DNA of 64,000 nucleotides from Clostridiales bacterium UBA1234 (GTDB taxonomy: Bacteria > Bacillota > Clostridia > TANB77 > UBA1234), in assembly GCA_002308995.1 (NCBI GenBank), contig DBWQ01000007.1, positions 10,478-74,477 on the forward strand, in the 5' to 3' direction. This document shows positions 25,680 through 34,599 of this stretch, one piece after another. Each line of letters opens with the position of its first letter. The first letter of the stretch is position 1. The position numbers were made by a program, and so were the translations under genes. The notes below the pieces were generated by a model. The model was not told the origin of the DNA. It worked only from the letters and a program-made list of their open reading frames with translations, and searched no databases.

Positions 25680-26433
25680 TTATTTTTCTCCTCTTTTCTT
25701 GCCATATATTTGAAAGATGTCATCGGTATATTCCCCATTTGAATCATAGACGTAAAGTGGCTTCTCCCACTTTAAAAAAGGTCTTCCAGACCTTACTCCC
25801 TCCACCAATACTAAGTTTGCTACCGAATGAGGAGCAGGATACACCATTTTAATTCTTTTGGGTTCTAACTGATGCTTTCGCATTTCATAAAAGATATCCA
25901 CCAATCTTTCTGGTCTATGAATCATGTATAAATTACCACCAGATTTTAAAATCTTGGCAGATTTCACCATAATATCCTCCAACGTACAAGAAATCTCGTG
26001 TCTTGCAATTGTTAATGTATCTTCCTCGTTAATAATGCCACTATTTTTTGCCTTATACGGTGGATTCACAACCACGCAGTCAACACTTCCTGCAGGAATT
26101 ACCGTATCAATTTGTTTTAAATCCATCGCCAATACTTCAATCGTATTTGTTAAGTGGTTTAGCTTAACATTACGTTTGGCAAGCTTAGCAACCTCTTCTT
26201 GTATTTCTACTGCATAGATTTTTTGAATATTTTCCACTTTACCGCGTTAATAAAATCGAAACAATGCCATTACCTGAGCATAAATCAACTACTGTTTCTT
26301 TATTTTTCATGGTTTTCGCAAAATCAGAAAGCAAGACGGCATCAATTCCAAAGCAAAATCCCTCTTTGTTTTGAATGAGTTTCAGTCCTTTCAGTTGTAA
26401 ATCGTCAATTCTCTCATTATCATTTAGTTTCAT
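25680..26433 (-). CDS. TrmN6-type tRNA adenine methyltransferase, CGG-recoded
   Basis: This is a SAM-dependent methyltransferase of the YabB/TrmN6 group, expected to methylate A37 of tRNA-Val. The ATG at 26433 gives MKLNDNERIDDLQLKGLKLI. The SAM loop is VVDLCSGNGIVSILLT. That frame ends CGG-TAA at 26239-26244. Reading CGGT as Gly gives LLTGKVENIQKIYAVEIQ and continues to the NPPY motif (VVNPPYKAKNSG). The restored protein has 250 residues, normal for the family. It lies directly upstream of rsmI. Confidence 0.9.
26241..26244 (-). other. CGG recoding site in the trmN6-like gene (CGGT read as Gly)
   Basis: Minus-strand zero frame: ACG-CGG-TAA. Restored: ACG-(CGGT)-AAA-GTG, Thr-Gly-Lys-Val. A stop again adjoins the CGG. 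Confidence 0.86.
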
Positions 26434-26478
26434 TTTTTTCTTCCTTTCATATACTATCCTAAGAAGGATGTGATAGTG

Positions 26479-26631
26479 ATGAACTACCCATATAGAAGTC
26501 GTTCTAAACGCCAAAATCTATTTAAGCATCTCTCTTGTTCTCTACGTGAAGTAGAACATTTTTTAAACTGTAGTGCCAAAATCAATCGAGCAAGGAAATG
26601 TTATTCTTTTTTAAAACATTGGAAATCATAA
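26479..26631 (+). CDS. Small very basic protein (50 aa)
   Basis: An ATG after AAGGATGTGA opens a 50-codon frame with many Arg and Lys residues (YRSRSKRQN, INRARKCYS) and three Cys. The arginines use CGT, CGC, CGA, AGA and AGG but not CGG. It is divergent from the trmN6-like gene. Family unknown; possibly a nucleic-acid-binding peptide. Evidence is the ribosome-site-like sequence and an undisturbed frame only. Confidence 0.4.
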   Translation: MNYPYRSRSKRQNLFKHLSCSLREVEHFLNCSAKINRARKCYSFLKHWKS

Positions 26632-26642
26632 AAAAAGATAAA

Positions 26643-26677
26643 GGGAGTGAAAGCCCAAAAACTAAGCTTACACTCCC
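26643..26677 (-). terminator. Terminator-like hairpin after the ferredoxin gene
   Basis: GGGAGTG (26643-26649) pairs with CACTCCC (26671-26677), with a secondary AAGC/GCTT stem inside the loop. On the minus strand it is followed by a T-rich stretch. Confidence 0.6.
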
Positions 26678-26702
26678 CCAAGTTCATGTTCATAAACCAT
26701 TT

Positions 26703-26873
26703 TTATTCTTGTGTAGGAGCACCAACAGGACAAGTAGCTGCGCAAGCTCCACATTCAATACATTGTTCAGGATTGATTTCGAACTTTGTCTCTCCTTCAC
26801 TAATACAAGATACTGGGCAACCAGCTGCACAAGCACCACATTTAATGCAGCTATCAGAAATTTTATATGCCAT
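26703..26873 (-). CDS. 2[4Fe-4S] ferredoxin
   Basis: This is a 56-residue clostridial-type ferredoxin with two CxxCxxCxxxC clusters (CIKCGACAAGCP and CIECGACAATCP), an electron carrier for anaerobic metabolism. The ATG follows AGGAGGTGA. It points to an anaerobe. The two halves are near repeats of each other, as expected. It is a single gene with a terminator-like stem downstream. Confidence 0.95.
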   Translation of the reverse strand: MAYKISDSCIKCGACAAGCPVSCISEGETKFEINPEQCIECGACAATCPVGAPTQE

Positions 26874-26957
26874 GATTTCTCACCTCCTCCAATATTTGCT
26901 CTATCCTTATGTGGAATAAATCTTTCTCTTGATGACTACCAAAGGGGCTCTCCACTT

Positions 26958-27863
26958 TTAAATATCATCTTGCCTCTTAAAACCTTCCTCTAAGGCTTTT
27001 AATTCTTTCATACTGACGCCATCTTCCAAATGAGAACTTTCTCTTTTTTTGCCTGCTTTCAATACTTCTAACTCTGCAGCGCGAAAACTCTTTTTAATAA
27101 ACGTACCATCTTTCTCAATTTTTACTTTAACTACTTCTTTTAGTACTTCCACATCTTCTACTGTTCCTTTTCCTTCTGGTGTTTTCACAATTGAACCAAC
27201 TGTTGGAAGTCTAGATAGTTTTTCTTCATACACTTCTTGTTCATTTTTTAAACAGCACATTAATCTGCCACACACGCCTGAAATTTTAGTTGGATTTAGG
27301 GATAGTCCTTGCTCTTTTGCCATTTTAATCGAAACAGGATTTAAATCGCTAAGATGTCTACAACAGCAAAGCTCTCTTCCACACATTCCATAGCCACCAA
27401 GCATCTTTACTTCATCACGAACGCCAATTTGTCTAAGTTCAATCCTGGTACGATAAACAGCAGCTAAGTCCTTGACTAGTTCTCTAAAATCGATTCTACC
27501 TTCTGCTGTAAAGTAAAACAAAATCTTCGTGCCATCAAATTGATATTCCACATCCACAAGTTTCATATCAAGACCATGTGCTAATATCTTTTCTTCGCAT
27601 ACCTTATAGGCGTCCTCCGCCTTTTTTTCATTTTCTTCATAAATTTTAATATCTTCTTTGGTTGCTACTCGAATCACATCTTTCAGTGGAGCCACGATTT
27701 TTTGATCATCCACTTTTTGATTTGCAACAACCACTTCCCCAAGTTCAATTCCTCTTGCTGTCTCGACAACCGCATATTGATTCTTGGAAAGTGTAAATCC
27801 ATTGGGATTAAAAAAATAAATCTTTCCTGTTTTTTTAAACCTAACGCCAACAATTTCTTTCAT
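26958..27863 (-). CDS. PSP1 / YaaT family protein
   Basis: The 301-residue PSP1-domain protein belongs to the YaaT family, which in Bacillus subtilis forms the Y-complex with YlbF and YmcA and affects RNase Y and sporulation. The Cys-rich motifs CGRELCCCRHL and GVCGRLMCC, likely cluster or metal ligands, are intact. It starts 12 bases after holB, the conserved holB-yaaT order. Confidence 0.92.
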   Translation of the reverse strand: MKEIVGVRFKKTGKIYFFNPNGFTLSKNQYAVVETARGIELGEVVVANQKVDDQKIVAPLKDVIRVATKEDIKIYEENEKKAEDAYKVCEEKILAHGLDMKLVDVEYQFDGTKILFYFTAEGRIDFRELVKDLAAVYRTRIELRQIGVRDEVKMLGGYGMCGRELCCCRHLSDLNPVSIKMAKEQGLSLNPTKISGVCGRLMCCLKNEQEVYEEKLSRLPTVGSIVKTPEGKGTVEDVEVLKEVVKVKIEKDGTFIKKSFRAAELEVLKAGKKRESSHLEDGVSMKELKALEEGFKRQDDI

Positions 27864-27875
27864 GTATGTCCTCCT

Positions 27876-28748
27876 TTAGTTAAAGCAAACCTCTAGTATC
27901 ATATTATCAAGAGCTAAATCCAAATTGGCATTTTTAAAAAGTCTCTGATTAGTTTCTTCGATAATAGAAATATACCTTGTGTACAGCTCAGCATGATGAC
28001 GTATTTTTTGAAAACATACAATCATCATAAGTTCTAGTAAGCTAGAAATGTTTGTTTTTAGTTCTTTATCACTCTTCAGTTCTTCTGTCTTTTGTGTTAA
28101 CGTTAAAAAATCCTTCGTTTCAAACAAATTCACCATTTCACGTGCTAGTTCAATTTTGTTATTGTCTGCAAGTTTTAGTGCCTTTTCTACACTGCCACGG
28201 GCATATTGAATGATTGTCTCATCAAAACCAGCACCTAGAATTTTCTTCATCTCATCACCTGAAAGCGCCACAAATGACACTTCTGTCACTCGCGATAGGA
28301 TTGTCTTTAGTAGCTTCTGCTTATTGGCACTAATTAAAACTAAAGTAGCATACAATGGCGGTTCTTCTAGGATTTTTAAAAGAGCATTTTGCGCATTTTC
28401 ATTCATCAAATCAGCTTGATCAATTAAAAAACATTTTCTTTTAGCTAAGGTTGGTTTTAAGTACACTTGCTCGGTAAGATCTCTAATAGCATCTACCTTA
28501 ATCATATTTTTATCTGGTTCAATGAGATAAAAATCGGAACTATTTTGAAAAACAAGGCACGCTTCACACTTGCCACATGCATGTCCCTGAATGGGCTCCA
28601 AACACATCATTGCTTTAGCAAATTCCATCGCAACCAATTTTTTCCCAATTCCGGTTTTCCCAGAAAACAAATATGCATGCCCAACTCGATTAAGATTGAC
28701 TATTTGACATAGTTTTTCAAAAACATCTTCATGACCAACAAAATTCAT
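27876..28748 (-). CDS. holB: DNA polymerase III subunit delta'
   Basis: This is an AAA+ clamp-loader subunit. The 290-residue protein has a P-loop (FSGKTGIGKKLVA), a four-Cys zinc module (CLEPIQGHACGKCEAC) and NENAQNALLKILEEPP. It opens the clamp loader together with DnaX and HolA. The ATG at 28748 gives MNFVGHEDVF. It stands upstream of the yaaT homologue, as in Bacillus. Confidence 0.9.
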   Translation of the reverse strand: MNFVGHEDVFEKLCQIVNLNRVGHAYLFSGKTGIGKKLVAMEFAKAMMCLEPIQGHACGKCEACLVFQNSSDFYLIEPDKNMIKVDAIRDLTEQVYLKPTLAKRKCFLIDQADLMNENAQNALLKILEEPPLYATLVLISANKQKLLKTILSRVTEVSFVALSGDEMKKILGAGFDETIIQYARGSVEKALKLADNNKIELAREMVNLFETKDFLTLTQKTEELKSDKELKTNISSLLELMMIVCFQKIRHHAELYTRYISIIEETNQRLFKNANLDLALDNMILEVCFN

Positions 28749-28784
28749 CAATCTGATTTCCTTTCCTCTCGTGGAACCATCTTC

Positions 28785-29432
28785 TTACTTGTCTATTTTT
28801 CCAAAAGCAGTCAGTGGCCATATACGATAAGTAACTCTACCTTCTACTTTGTTAAGAGGAATACAACCTAGCATCCTACTATCAGTGGAGCCTGTTCGAT
28901 TATCTCCCATAACAAATAAATATCCTTCTGGAACAACGACATCGTAATATGGTCCTTTTGTTGGAGTTTTCACACTATCTTGAAGATACGGCTCTTCTAA
29001 TTTCATATCATTCACATATACTTCTCCATCTTCAATGACAACATGATCTCCCGCAACACCAATGACACGTTTAATATAACTTATTTTTCCTGCTTCTAAT
29101 ACATGATAAATGAAAAATGGTATCGCACCTTTCTTTTCATAATAAACTGCTAGACCATTTTCCGTATAAGAAGGCTTCTCAAATGTAATAATATCTCCTC
29201 TAAAAATTGGCAAATGGAACGTACGAACAACTCTATTAATTAGCACTCTTTCCATGTTTTGGATGGTTGGTGTCATAGAAGTTTGCATGACAAGCGTTGG
29301 CGTAAAAATAAAGTACTTAATAATGAGTGCAAGAACAAATGCCGTGACAATACAAAAAACCCAGTCAAAAATCTCTCGAATCAGTGACTTTTCTTCTACC
29401 TTTCCATCCTTTTTCACATCTACATTCTTCAT
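28785..29432 (-). CDS. lepB: Type I signal peptidase
   Basis: The 215-residue S26 peptidase removes signal peptides from secreted proteins. A single N-terminal membrane segment (about residues 25-48) is followed by the serine box MQTSMTPTI, the lysine box YIKRVIGVAGD and the terminal box MGDNRTGSTDSR. Many exported proteins in this window would be its substrates. It is 48 bases after walK. Confidence 0.94.
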   Translation of the reverse strand: MKNVDVKKDGKVEEKSLIREIFDWVFCIVTAFVLALIIKYFIFTPTLVMQTSMTPTIQNMERVLINRVVRTFHLPIFRGDIITFEKPSYTENGLAVYYEKKGAIPFFIYHVLEAGKISYIKRVIGVAGDHVVIEDGEVYVNDMKLEEPYLQDSVKTPTKGPYYDVVVPEGYLFVMGDNRTGSTDSRMLGCIPLNKVEGRVTYRIWPLTAFGKIDK

Positions 29433-29480
29433 TTGCTTAAATCACCTCGGAGCATATTATATACCAAAATGTTACTTAAT

Positions 29481-31319
29481 TCAAGACTTATATGTAGGAA
29501 TTTTAATGATAACTTCTGTTCCTTTTCCCACTTCTGATTCTATGGAAATACTTCCACCATTTTCTTCAATAATCTCCTTCGCAATGGGAAGTCCAAGACC
29601 GGTTCCTCCCATTTCTCTAGAGCGAGCCTTATCCACACGATAAAACCTTTCAAAAACACGCGGTAAGTCTTCCTTAGGAATACCAATGCCATTATCAATA
29701 ATTTTAATATAAGCATCATCATGAACAGCACCGACGTATACCTTAATGCTTCCATTTTCTGGAGTATATTTTATGCTATTTGTTAAAATATTGGTAATCA
29801 CTTGCTCAATGCCATCTCTATCTCCAAATACATCTGGCACATTGGAGGTGACATAACATTCTACCAACTGTCCTTTTTTTTCTGCTTGAATTTTATGCTT
29901 ATCACAAACTTGTTTGGTGAGCTCTGTAATATCAAACTGAATTCTATTCCATGCCACTTTTTTATAATCAAATTTTGTCAGTTGCAATAAATCGCTCACA
30001 AGTCTCGTCATACGATTTGCTTCTGTTAAAATGACATTCAAAAATTTAATCTTACTCTCCTCATCCAATTCCTCCTGATCAAGAAGTGTTTCCGAATACG
30101 TTTTAATCGAAGTAATTGGCGTTTTTAATTCATGAGAAACATTCGCCACAAATTCCTTTCTCATATCCTCCAATTTTGCTTGTTTTGTCATATCTTGTAC
30201 TACCACAACCACGCCATTTGGCTTATCTTTTTCATTTCTAAAAGGAGCAAAAAAGAGATTTAAAAACTTTTCTTGATAGCTTATCATTTCTTCCGATGAT
30301 GTCCAATCTTCTAAATAAATGATTTTTTCCATATTCACATCAATTTTCATTTTTTTAAAAATCTCTTCAAAACTACGTTCTTCTTGAATATCTAGCATTT
30401 TCTTGGCCGCCAAATTCGCATGAATCAATCTACCGTTTAAATTAAAAGCCAATACACCATCTGTTAAATGCATTAAAATCGTTTCCAATTTATTTTTCTC
30501 TGAGGATATCTCATTTAAATTATTTTCAATTTGTGTTGCCATCAAATTGAAAGTGTCAATGAGTTTAGAAATTTCATAACCAACTGCCTTTCCCTCTGGG
30601 ACAGCAATATGAGAAGTGTTTCCTTCTGCAATCATTTCTGCCTTATTGGTTAGAATTTCAATTGGTCTTGTAATATTTCTTGCTATCACAACGATGATAA
30701 TCAATGTAATCACTGCTGTTACCAATAACACACCAACATAAATCATACGAATGGAAGCAACTTCTCGTTTAATATACTCTCGATTTTGTGAAACAACAAT
30801 ATAGTGATTTTCTCCCTCTACAACATCCTTTTCAATTTGGTATACAAACCAATAACAATCACTGGATAAGTCCATGCAAGAATAATAAGGTTGATTTCTA
30901 GAATGAATCATATTCATGCATTCTATTGCTTTTGAAGGAAGTTCATATTTTTTCCCAGAAACCACATCTTGTAAAGTTGAATCAATAATATACCCTATAC
31001 GACTTCTTGTATTAATAGAAAAATAGATATTAAAATTGGTATAAATCTTGTTCAAAAGATCACTTTTGTCCTCAATTTTTGATTCTGGTTCTTCTCTTAT
31101 TTCTTCTATCTCCGAAGTTTCCCTTTGAGAGCTTTCATTCTTAATGTTTTGAATGTTTAAACCAAAACCTGCGATTGTGTTGACCATTTCTTCTACAAAA
31201 CCTTTATAATATATTTCTTCTGTTTTAATAATAGACATCACACTGACGCCACCAATAATCACAGATATTAATGCGAAAAAAATCACAATTAATCGAAGTT
31301 GAAGACTTTTAAAAAACAT
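29481..31319 (-). CDS. walK: Cell-wall sensor histidine kinase WalK
   Basis: The 612-residue kinase has two membrane segments flanking an exterior sensor domain (about residues 30-180), then HAMP, PAS, HisKA (phospho-acceptor in NVSHELKTPITS) and HATPase with N box NSIKYTPENG and G boxes DNGIGIPKED and GGTGLGLPIAKEI. The ATG at 31319 follows GGGGTGA. WalK controls autolysin genes and wall homeostasis. The usual walH and walI genes are absent, and walJ lies 26 kb away. Confidence 0.92.
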   Translation of the reverse strand: MFFKSLQLRLIVIFFALISVIIGGVSVMSIIKTEEIYYKGFVEEMVNTIAGFGLNIQNIKNESSQRETSEIEEIREEPESKIEDKSDLLNKIYTNFNIYFSINTRSRIGYIIDSTLQDVVSGKKYELPSKAIECMNMIHSRNQPYYSCMDLSSDCYWFVYQIEKDVVEGENHYIVVSQNREYIKREVASIRMIYVGVLLVTAVITLIIIVVIARNITRPIEILTNKAEMIAEGNTSHIAVPEGKAVGYEISKLIDTFNLMATQIENNLNEISSEKNKLETILMHLTDGVLAFNLNGRLIHANLAAKKMLDIQEERSFEEIFKKMKIDVNMEKIIYLEDWTSSEEMISYQEKFLNLFFAPFRNEKDKPNGVVVVVQDMTKQAKLEDMRKEFVANVSHELKTPITSIKTYSETLLDQEELDEESKIKFLNVILTEANRMTRLVSDLLQLTKFDYKKVAWNRIQFDITELTKQVCDKHKIQAEKKGQLVECYVTSNVPDVFGDRDGIEQVITNILTNSIKYTPENGSIKVYVGAVHDDAYIKIIDNGIGIPKEDLPRVFERFYRVDKARSREMGGTGLGLPIAKEIIEENGGSISIESEVGKGTEVIIKIPTYKS

Positions 31320-31339
31320 GGTTTCACCCCTATCAAAAT

Positions 31340-31358
31340 GGGCGACCAATGGTCGCCC
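31340..31358. repeat. Intergenic palindrome C (walR-walK)
   Basis: GGGCGACC (31340-31347) and GGTCGCCC (31351-31358) with a three-base loop. It is GC-rich against an AT-rich background and is followed by CTAC. Confidence 0.55.
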
Positions 31359-31383
31359 CTACATTATTTTACTCTTTTCGTAG

Positions 31384-31403
31384 AGACGTGTTCACACACG
31401 TCT
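31384..31403. repeat. Intergenic palindrome D (walR-walK)
   Basis: AGACGTGT (31384-31391) and ACACGTCT (31396-31403) with a four-base loop, preceded by GTAG. It lies 25 bases from palindrome C. Confidence 0.55.
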
Positions 31404-31410
31404 TAAAAAC

Positions 31411-32127
31411 TTAAAGTGCATTAAAATAATAACCAATGCCTCTTTTGGTTGCTAAAAGTTCCGGTGTACTTGGATTTTGTTCGATTTTTTCTCTAATTCT
31501 CCTTACCGTAACATCCACAGTTCTAACATCTCCAAAATACTCATAGCCCCAAACTTTTTCTAGCAATTCTTCACGTGAAAATACTTGTCCTTTTTGTGTT
31601 GCTAAAAACTTTAATAATTCAAACTCTCGAAGCGTCAATTCCACATTTTTGCCGCCCACTTTTGCTTCGTATTTATACGTATCTAAGCTAAGTGGACCAA
31701 ATACAAGTGTTGGATTAGTCTTGTCGCTTCCCTCATTCTCACTTTTAATAGAAGCTTCTATCCCATCCCATTTTCTAAGATTTGCTTTCACTCTTGCCAC
31801 CACTTCTCTCACACTAAACGGTTTGGTAATATAATCATCGGCTCCTAATTCAAGTCCAATCACTTTGTCCACAACATCTTCCTTGGCTGTAACCATAATA
31901 ATTGGAATATTCGTTGTTTGCCTAATTGTTTTACAAACAGAATATCCATCACTCTTAGGTAACATGACATCTAATAAAACTAAATCTGGTTTTTCTTTTT
32001 GGTATGTCTCGACTGCTTCATTACCATCATAAGCAACCACTGTCTCATACCCTTCTCTTTTAAGATTATGATCTAAAATATCAACAATGGCCTTCTCGTC
32101 ATCAACAATCAAAATTTTCTTTCCCAT
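31411..32127 (-). CDS. walR: Response regulator WalR
   Basis: WalR (238 aa) is an OmpR-type regulator. It has a receiver with the phospho-acceptor Asp in LVLLDVMLPKSDG and the TKPFS lysine, then a winged-helix domain with GYEYFGDVRTVDVTVRRIRE. It controls wall hydrolase genes with WalK. The ATG at 32127 gives MGKKILIVDDEK; a GTG four codons upstream overlaps the ribosome site. It is first in the operon. Two palindromes separate it from walK. Confidence 0.94.
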   Translation of the reverse strand: MGKKILIVDDEKAIVDILDHNLKREGYETVVAYDGNEAVETYQKEKPDLVLLDVMLPKSDGYSVCKTIRQTTNIPIIMVTAKEDVVDKVIGLELGADDYITKPFSVREVVARVKANLRKWDGIEASIKSENEGSDKTNPTLVFGPLSLDTYKYEAKVGGKNVELTLREFELLKFLATQKGQVFSREELLEKVWGYEYFGDVRTVDVTVRRIREKIEQNPSTPELLATKRGIGYYFNAL

Positions 32128-32173
32128 TTTTATATTCACACCCTCCTACGGATATAGGACTTTTACTATTTTT

Positions 32174-32202
32174 ATTATCTATGATTCCCTTTCAAATGTC
32201 AA
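32174..32202 (-). promoter_or_regulatory. Sigma-A promoter of walRK
   Basis: On the minus strand TTGACA (32197-32202), 17 bases, GATAAT (32174-32179). Confidence 0.7.
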
Positions 32203-32259
32203 TGTAAAAATATTCTTTTTTTGTAGTTGCCTTCCTTGAAAAATCCTATTTCTTTTCCA

Positions 32260-32314
32260 TAAAAAAAGCGACCTAAAATCGCTATCAAAAAATGGCAAGC
32301 TAAAAGCTTGCCAT
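32260..32314 (-). terminator. Tandem terminators after the M23 peptidase gene
   Basis: The first stem ATGGCAAGC/GCTTGCCAT (32292-32300 with 32306-32314) and the second AGCGA/TCGCT (32267-32271 with 32279-32283) are each followed by a T-run on the minus strand. Confidence 0.8.
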
Positions 32315-32325
32315 TTGATGTATCA

Positions 32326-33348
32326 TTATTTATCATATACAAAAGCTTCTGGATCTAACGTCTGTCCATTGTATCGAACTTCTAAATGAACATGAGGACC
32401 AGTTGATCTACCCGTACTTCCTACTAAAGCGATTGTATCACCTTTGGTGATTTCATCACCAACATCTACTAGTAATTTACTGCAATGTGCATAATATGTT
32501 TCATAGCCACCACAGTGTGCCATCTTAATGATATAACCATAACTGCCGCTCCAACCAGAATAGGTAACAACACCACTTTCAGAAGCATGAATTGGAGTAC
32601 CAGTCGCAGCAGCAATATCAAGTCCATAGTGATACCCAGAAGACCTCCAACCATATCGAGAAGTAATAATACCATCATCTAATGGTTTTCCAAAGTCAAG
32701 ATCTTGTAAGTTCTCTTTTAGTGCTTGCAACACTTCTTGTGAAACTGTTTTAGTAGAAGCATAACGAAGGTTCATCGCAACAAGTTCATCATTTTCTTTT
32801 TGAAGTGGTGTAATAATCTCATTCACAGCCACTTGCAAATCGGTAGTAAACTCTGCTTCTTGAACAACCTTTTCCTTAACTTCAACCTCTACCTTTTTGG
32901 TGAAATTTTTTTGTTTATCATTAATATCATCCACTATTTTTTGTGCATCATCTTGTGAGAAAAGAACGAATTTCTCTTCACCACTTACATTAACAGCATA
33001 AACACGATAAAAAACTTCACAATCATTTTTCATCGCTTCGAAGATTTCCTTTTCGCTTGATGCAGTATCTCTTTTAACCAACATTAAATCATAATCAATG
33101 GTAGAATTAAGTTGAACATAAGCAACATTGTCAGCATCACCCTCAAGAACATACTTGTTGATTTCTTTTTCCATTAACTCTTTATTAGTGATATAACCTG
33201 CTTCTTCTCCGTTAATATGTACTTTATATACAATTTTATAATTTGTAAGCATAATGGCAACTAGTGCTGATACAGCTAAAACCGAAGTAATCATTACTTT
33301 AGCAACAACACTCATCGCTAGCCTATTTCTTCCTGATACTTTTAGCAA
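32326..33348 (-). CDS. M23-family peptidoglycan endopeptidase
   Basis: The 340-residue protein has an N-terminal membrane anchor, a helical linker region and a C-terminal M23/LytM domain with the zinc motifs HYGLDIAAATGTP and GPHVHLEVRYNG. It cuts peptide cross-links during wall growth. A TTG at 33348 after AAGGAG is the preferred start (MLKVSGRNRLAM). Upstream in-frame ATGs lie on the promoter. Located next to walRK, it is a likely Wal-regulated hydrolase. Confidence 0.88.
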   Translation of the reverse strand: MLKVSGRNRLAMSVVAKVMITSVLAVSALVAIMLTNYKIVYKVHINGEEAGYITNKELMEKEINKYVLEGDADNVAYVQLNSTIDYDLMLVKRDTASSEKEIFEAMKNDCEVFYRVYAVNVSGEEKFVLFSQDDAQKIVDDINDKQKNFTKKVEVEVKEKVVQEAEFTTDLQVAVNEIITPLQKENDELVAMNLRYASTKTVSQEVLQALKENLQDLDFGKPLDDGIITSRYGWRSSGYHYGLDIAAATGTPIHASESGVVTYSGWSGSYGYIIKMAHCGGYETYYAHCSKLLVDVGDEITKGDTIALVGSTGRSTGPHVHLEVRYNGQTLDPEAFVYDK

Positions 33349-33397
33349 GATTCCAACTCCTTTTTTATTTATGGTATTTTTCTTACTAAGCATATTC

Positions 33398-33426
33398 ATT
33401 TTACTATATTCCATTTCCAAAAGCAA
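33398..33426 (-). promoter_or_regulatory. Promoter of the M23 peptidase gene
   Basis: On the minus strand TTGCTT (33421-33426), 17 bases, TAAAAT (33398-33403). This position supports the TTG start at 33348 over earlier ATGs. Confidence 0.55.
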
Positions 33427-33470
33427 ATGATTTTTATCATTTTTTTACATTTTATAAACACATGTTTGCT

Positions 33471-33490
33471 AAAAATGGCCATTTTATGGC
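33471..33490 (-). terminator. Weak terminator after the prepilin-like pair
   Basis: GCCAT (33478-33482) and ATGGC (33486-33490) form a short stem that on the minus strand runs into ATTTTT. Confidence 0.4.
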
Positions 33491-33564
33491 AATTTTTTGG
33501 TTTTGAATTTACATAATTTGATAGTGCCTTGACAAAACCTCTATGTAATTTTACAGCTATTTGA

Positions 33565-34047
33565 TTATCTTCCAGAGAAAATTCCATTGTATTTTTCAAT
33601 AATTTCCGTATCCATATAATACATACGATCTTCAATTTGAATGCCATTCACCAAATAAACCTTTAAATTACTTAAATCCGTGGCATCGATAATATAGTTG
33701 TTTTCAACATTTCTAAGTTCTAAAATATCTTCCAATACATTTTTTTGTTCTTTAAAATTTAAAAAGTAAAAAACATGATTTTCATAGGAAGGATAATATG
33801 AATCTAGTACACTACCATAATTGGCGGGATTGCTTACAAGACATCCCCTTAAATCACTCATTTCTAAATTAAGCATCGCATATCTCATCACGGCATCTTT
33901 TACTTCTCTTATTTCATTGTAGGCTTTTGTTATTTTGGTTTCCACAATGGTCTCCTTCGAGTTATATATCGAAAACGCTGCAATAAGTGCCATCATGACA
34001 ACGGTAATAACCATCATTATCATTGTAATTCCGTTTTGTCTATTCAA
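33565..34047 (-). CDS. Prepilin-like protein
   Basis: The TTG at 34047 follows AGGAGGTG and gives MNRQNGITMIMMVITVVMM, a class III-like leader with Gly before a long hydrophobic helix. An ATG at 34089 would overlap the upstream gene. The 160-residue product has an exterior alpha/beta domain. It follows a second prepilin-like gene by 25 bases. I infer a pilus or pseudopilus role; no assembly ATPase is nearby. Confidence 0.65.
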   Translation of the reverse strand: MNRQNGITMIMMVITVVMMALIAAFSIYNSKETIVETKITKAYNEIREVKDAVMRYAMLNLEMSDLRGCLVSNPANYGSVLDSYYPSYENHVFYFLNFKEQKNVLEDILELRNVENNYIIDATDLSNLKVYLVNGIQIEDRMYYMDTEIIEKYNGIFSGR

Positions 34048-34072
34048 AATTGGACACCTCCTGATTTTGTTT

Positions 34073-34585
34073 TTAAATATCTCCTTCATCCACTAAAGCT
34101 CTCACTTGTTCAAATGTTCTTACGGTACGATTCGATATTTTCACACTCTTCAATAAGTCAACTTTTCCTTCATCAAAATTCACAAGATAAGAATGCTTTA
34201 TGGTATCTAATCCATAAAAATCTTTGACATGACTATTATCATATTCTTCCTTCATATCCATTCCATAAATAATATACGTATGGCGATACTCTTCCTCAGA
34301 AATAGCTTCACCAAATCGAGCTTCAAATTCACTTTGTGTCAGTGTATCTTCTACTTTCACATCATAATGCGTCCCAGCAACAATTTCAAAATCATCATAA
34401 ATGGTTTTCTTAACATTAATACCATTCACCGCTTCTCGCATAGAATTAATCTCTGCATACACCTCTCCAGCTGTTGCCTGATCTAGTGCCGTATTGCCAG
34501 TATAAATTGAAAAAGATGTAATCAAGATGATAATGATTAGAACAATTACAAGTTCTATCATACTCACGCCATTTTTTCTTTCCAT
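34073..34585 (-). CDS. Type IV prepilin-like protein
   Basis: The 170-residue protein starts MERKNGVSMIELVIVLIII, a canonical prepilin signature with Gly-Val-Ser-Met-Ile-Glu (Glu at +5) and a hydrophobic helix. It would be cleaved and methylated by a prepilin peptidase not present here. It lies 15 bases after pcrA. Confidence 0.85.
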   Translation of the reverse strand: MERKNGVSMIELVIVLIIIILITSFSIYTGNTALDQATAGEVYAEINSMREAVNGINVKKTIYDDFEIVAGTHYDVKVEDTLTQSEFEARFGEAISEEEYRHTYIIYGMDMKEEYDNSHVKDFYGLDTIKHSYLVNFDEGKVDLLKSVKISNRTVRTFEQVRALVDEGDI

Positions 34586-34599
34586 CTTGTAACCTCCTC

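Noticed and set aside
26598..26993. Plus-strand ORFs over the ferredoxin gene
   Set aside because: They overlap a clear ferredoxin on the other strand and lack ribosome sites.
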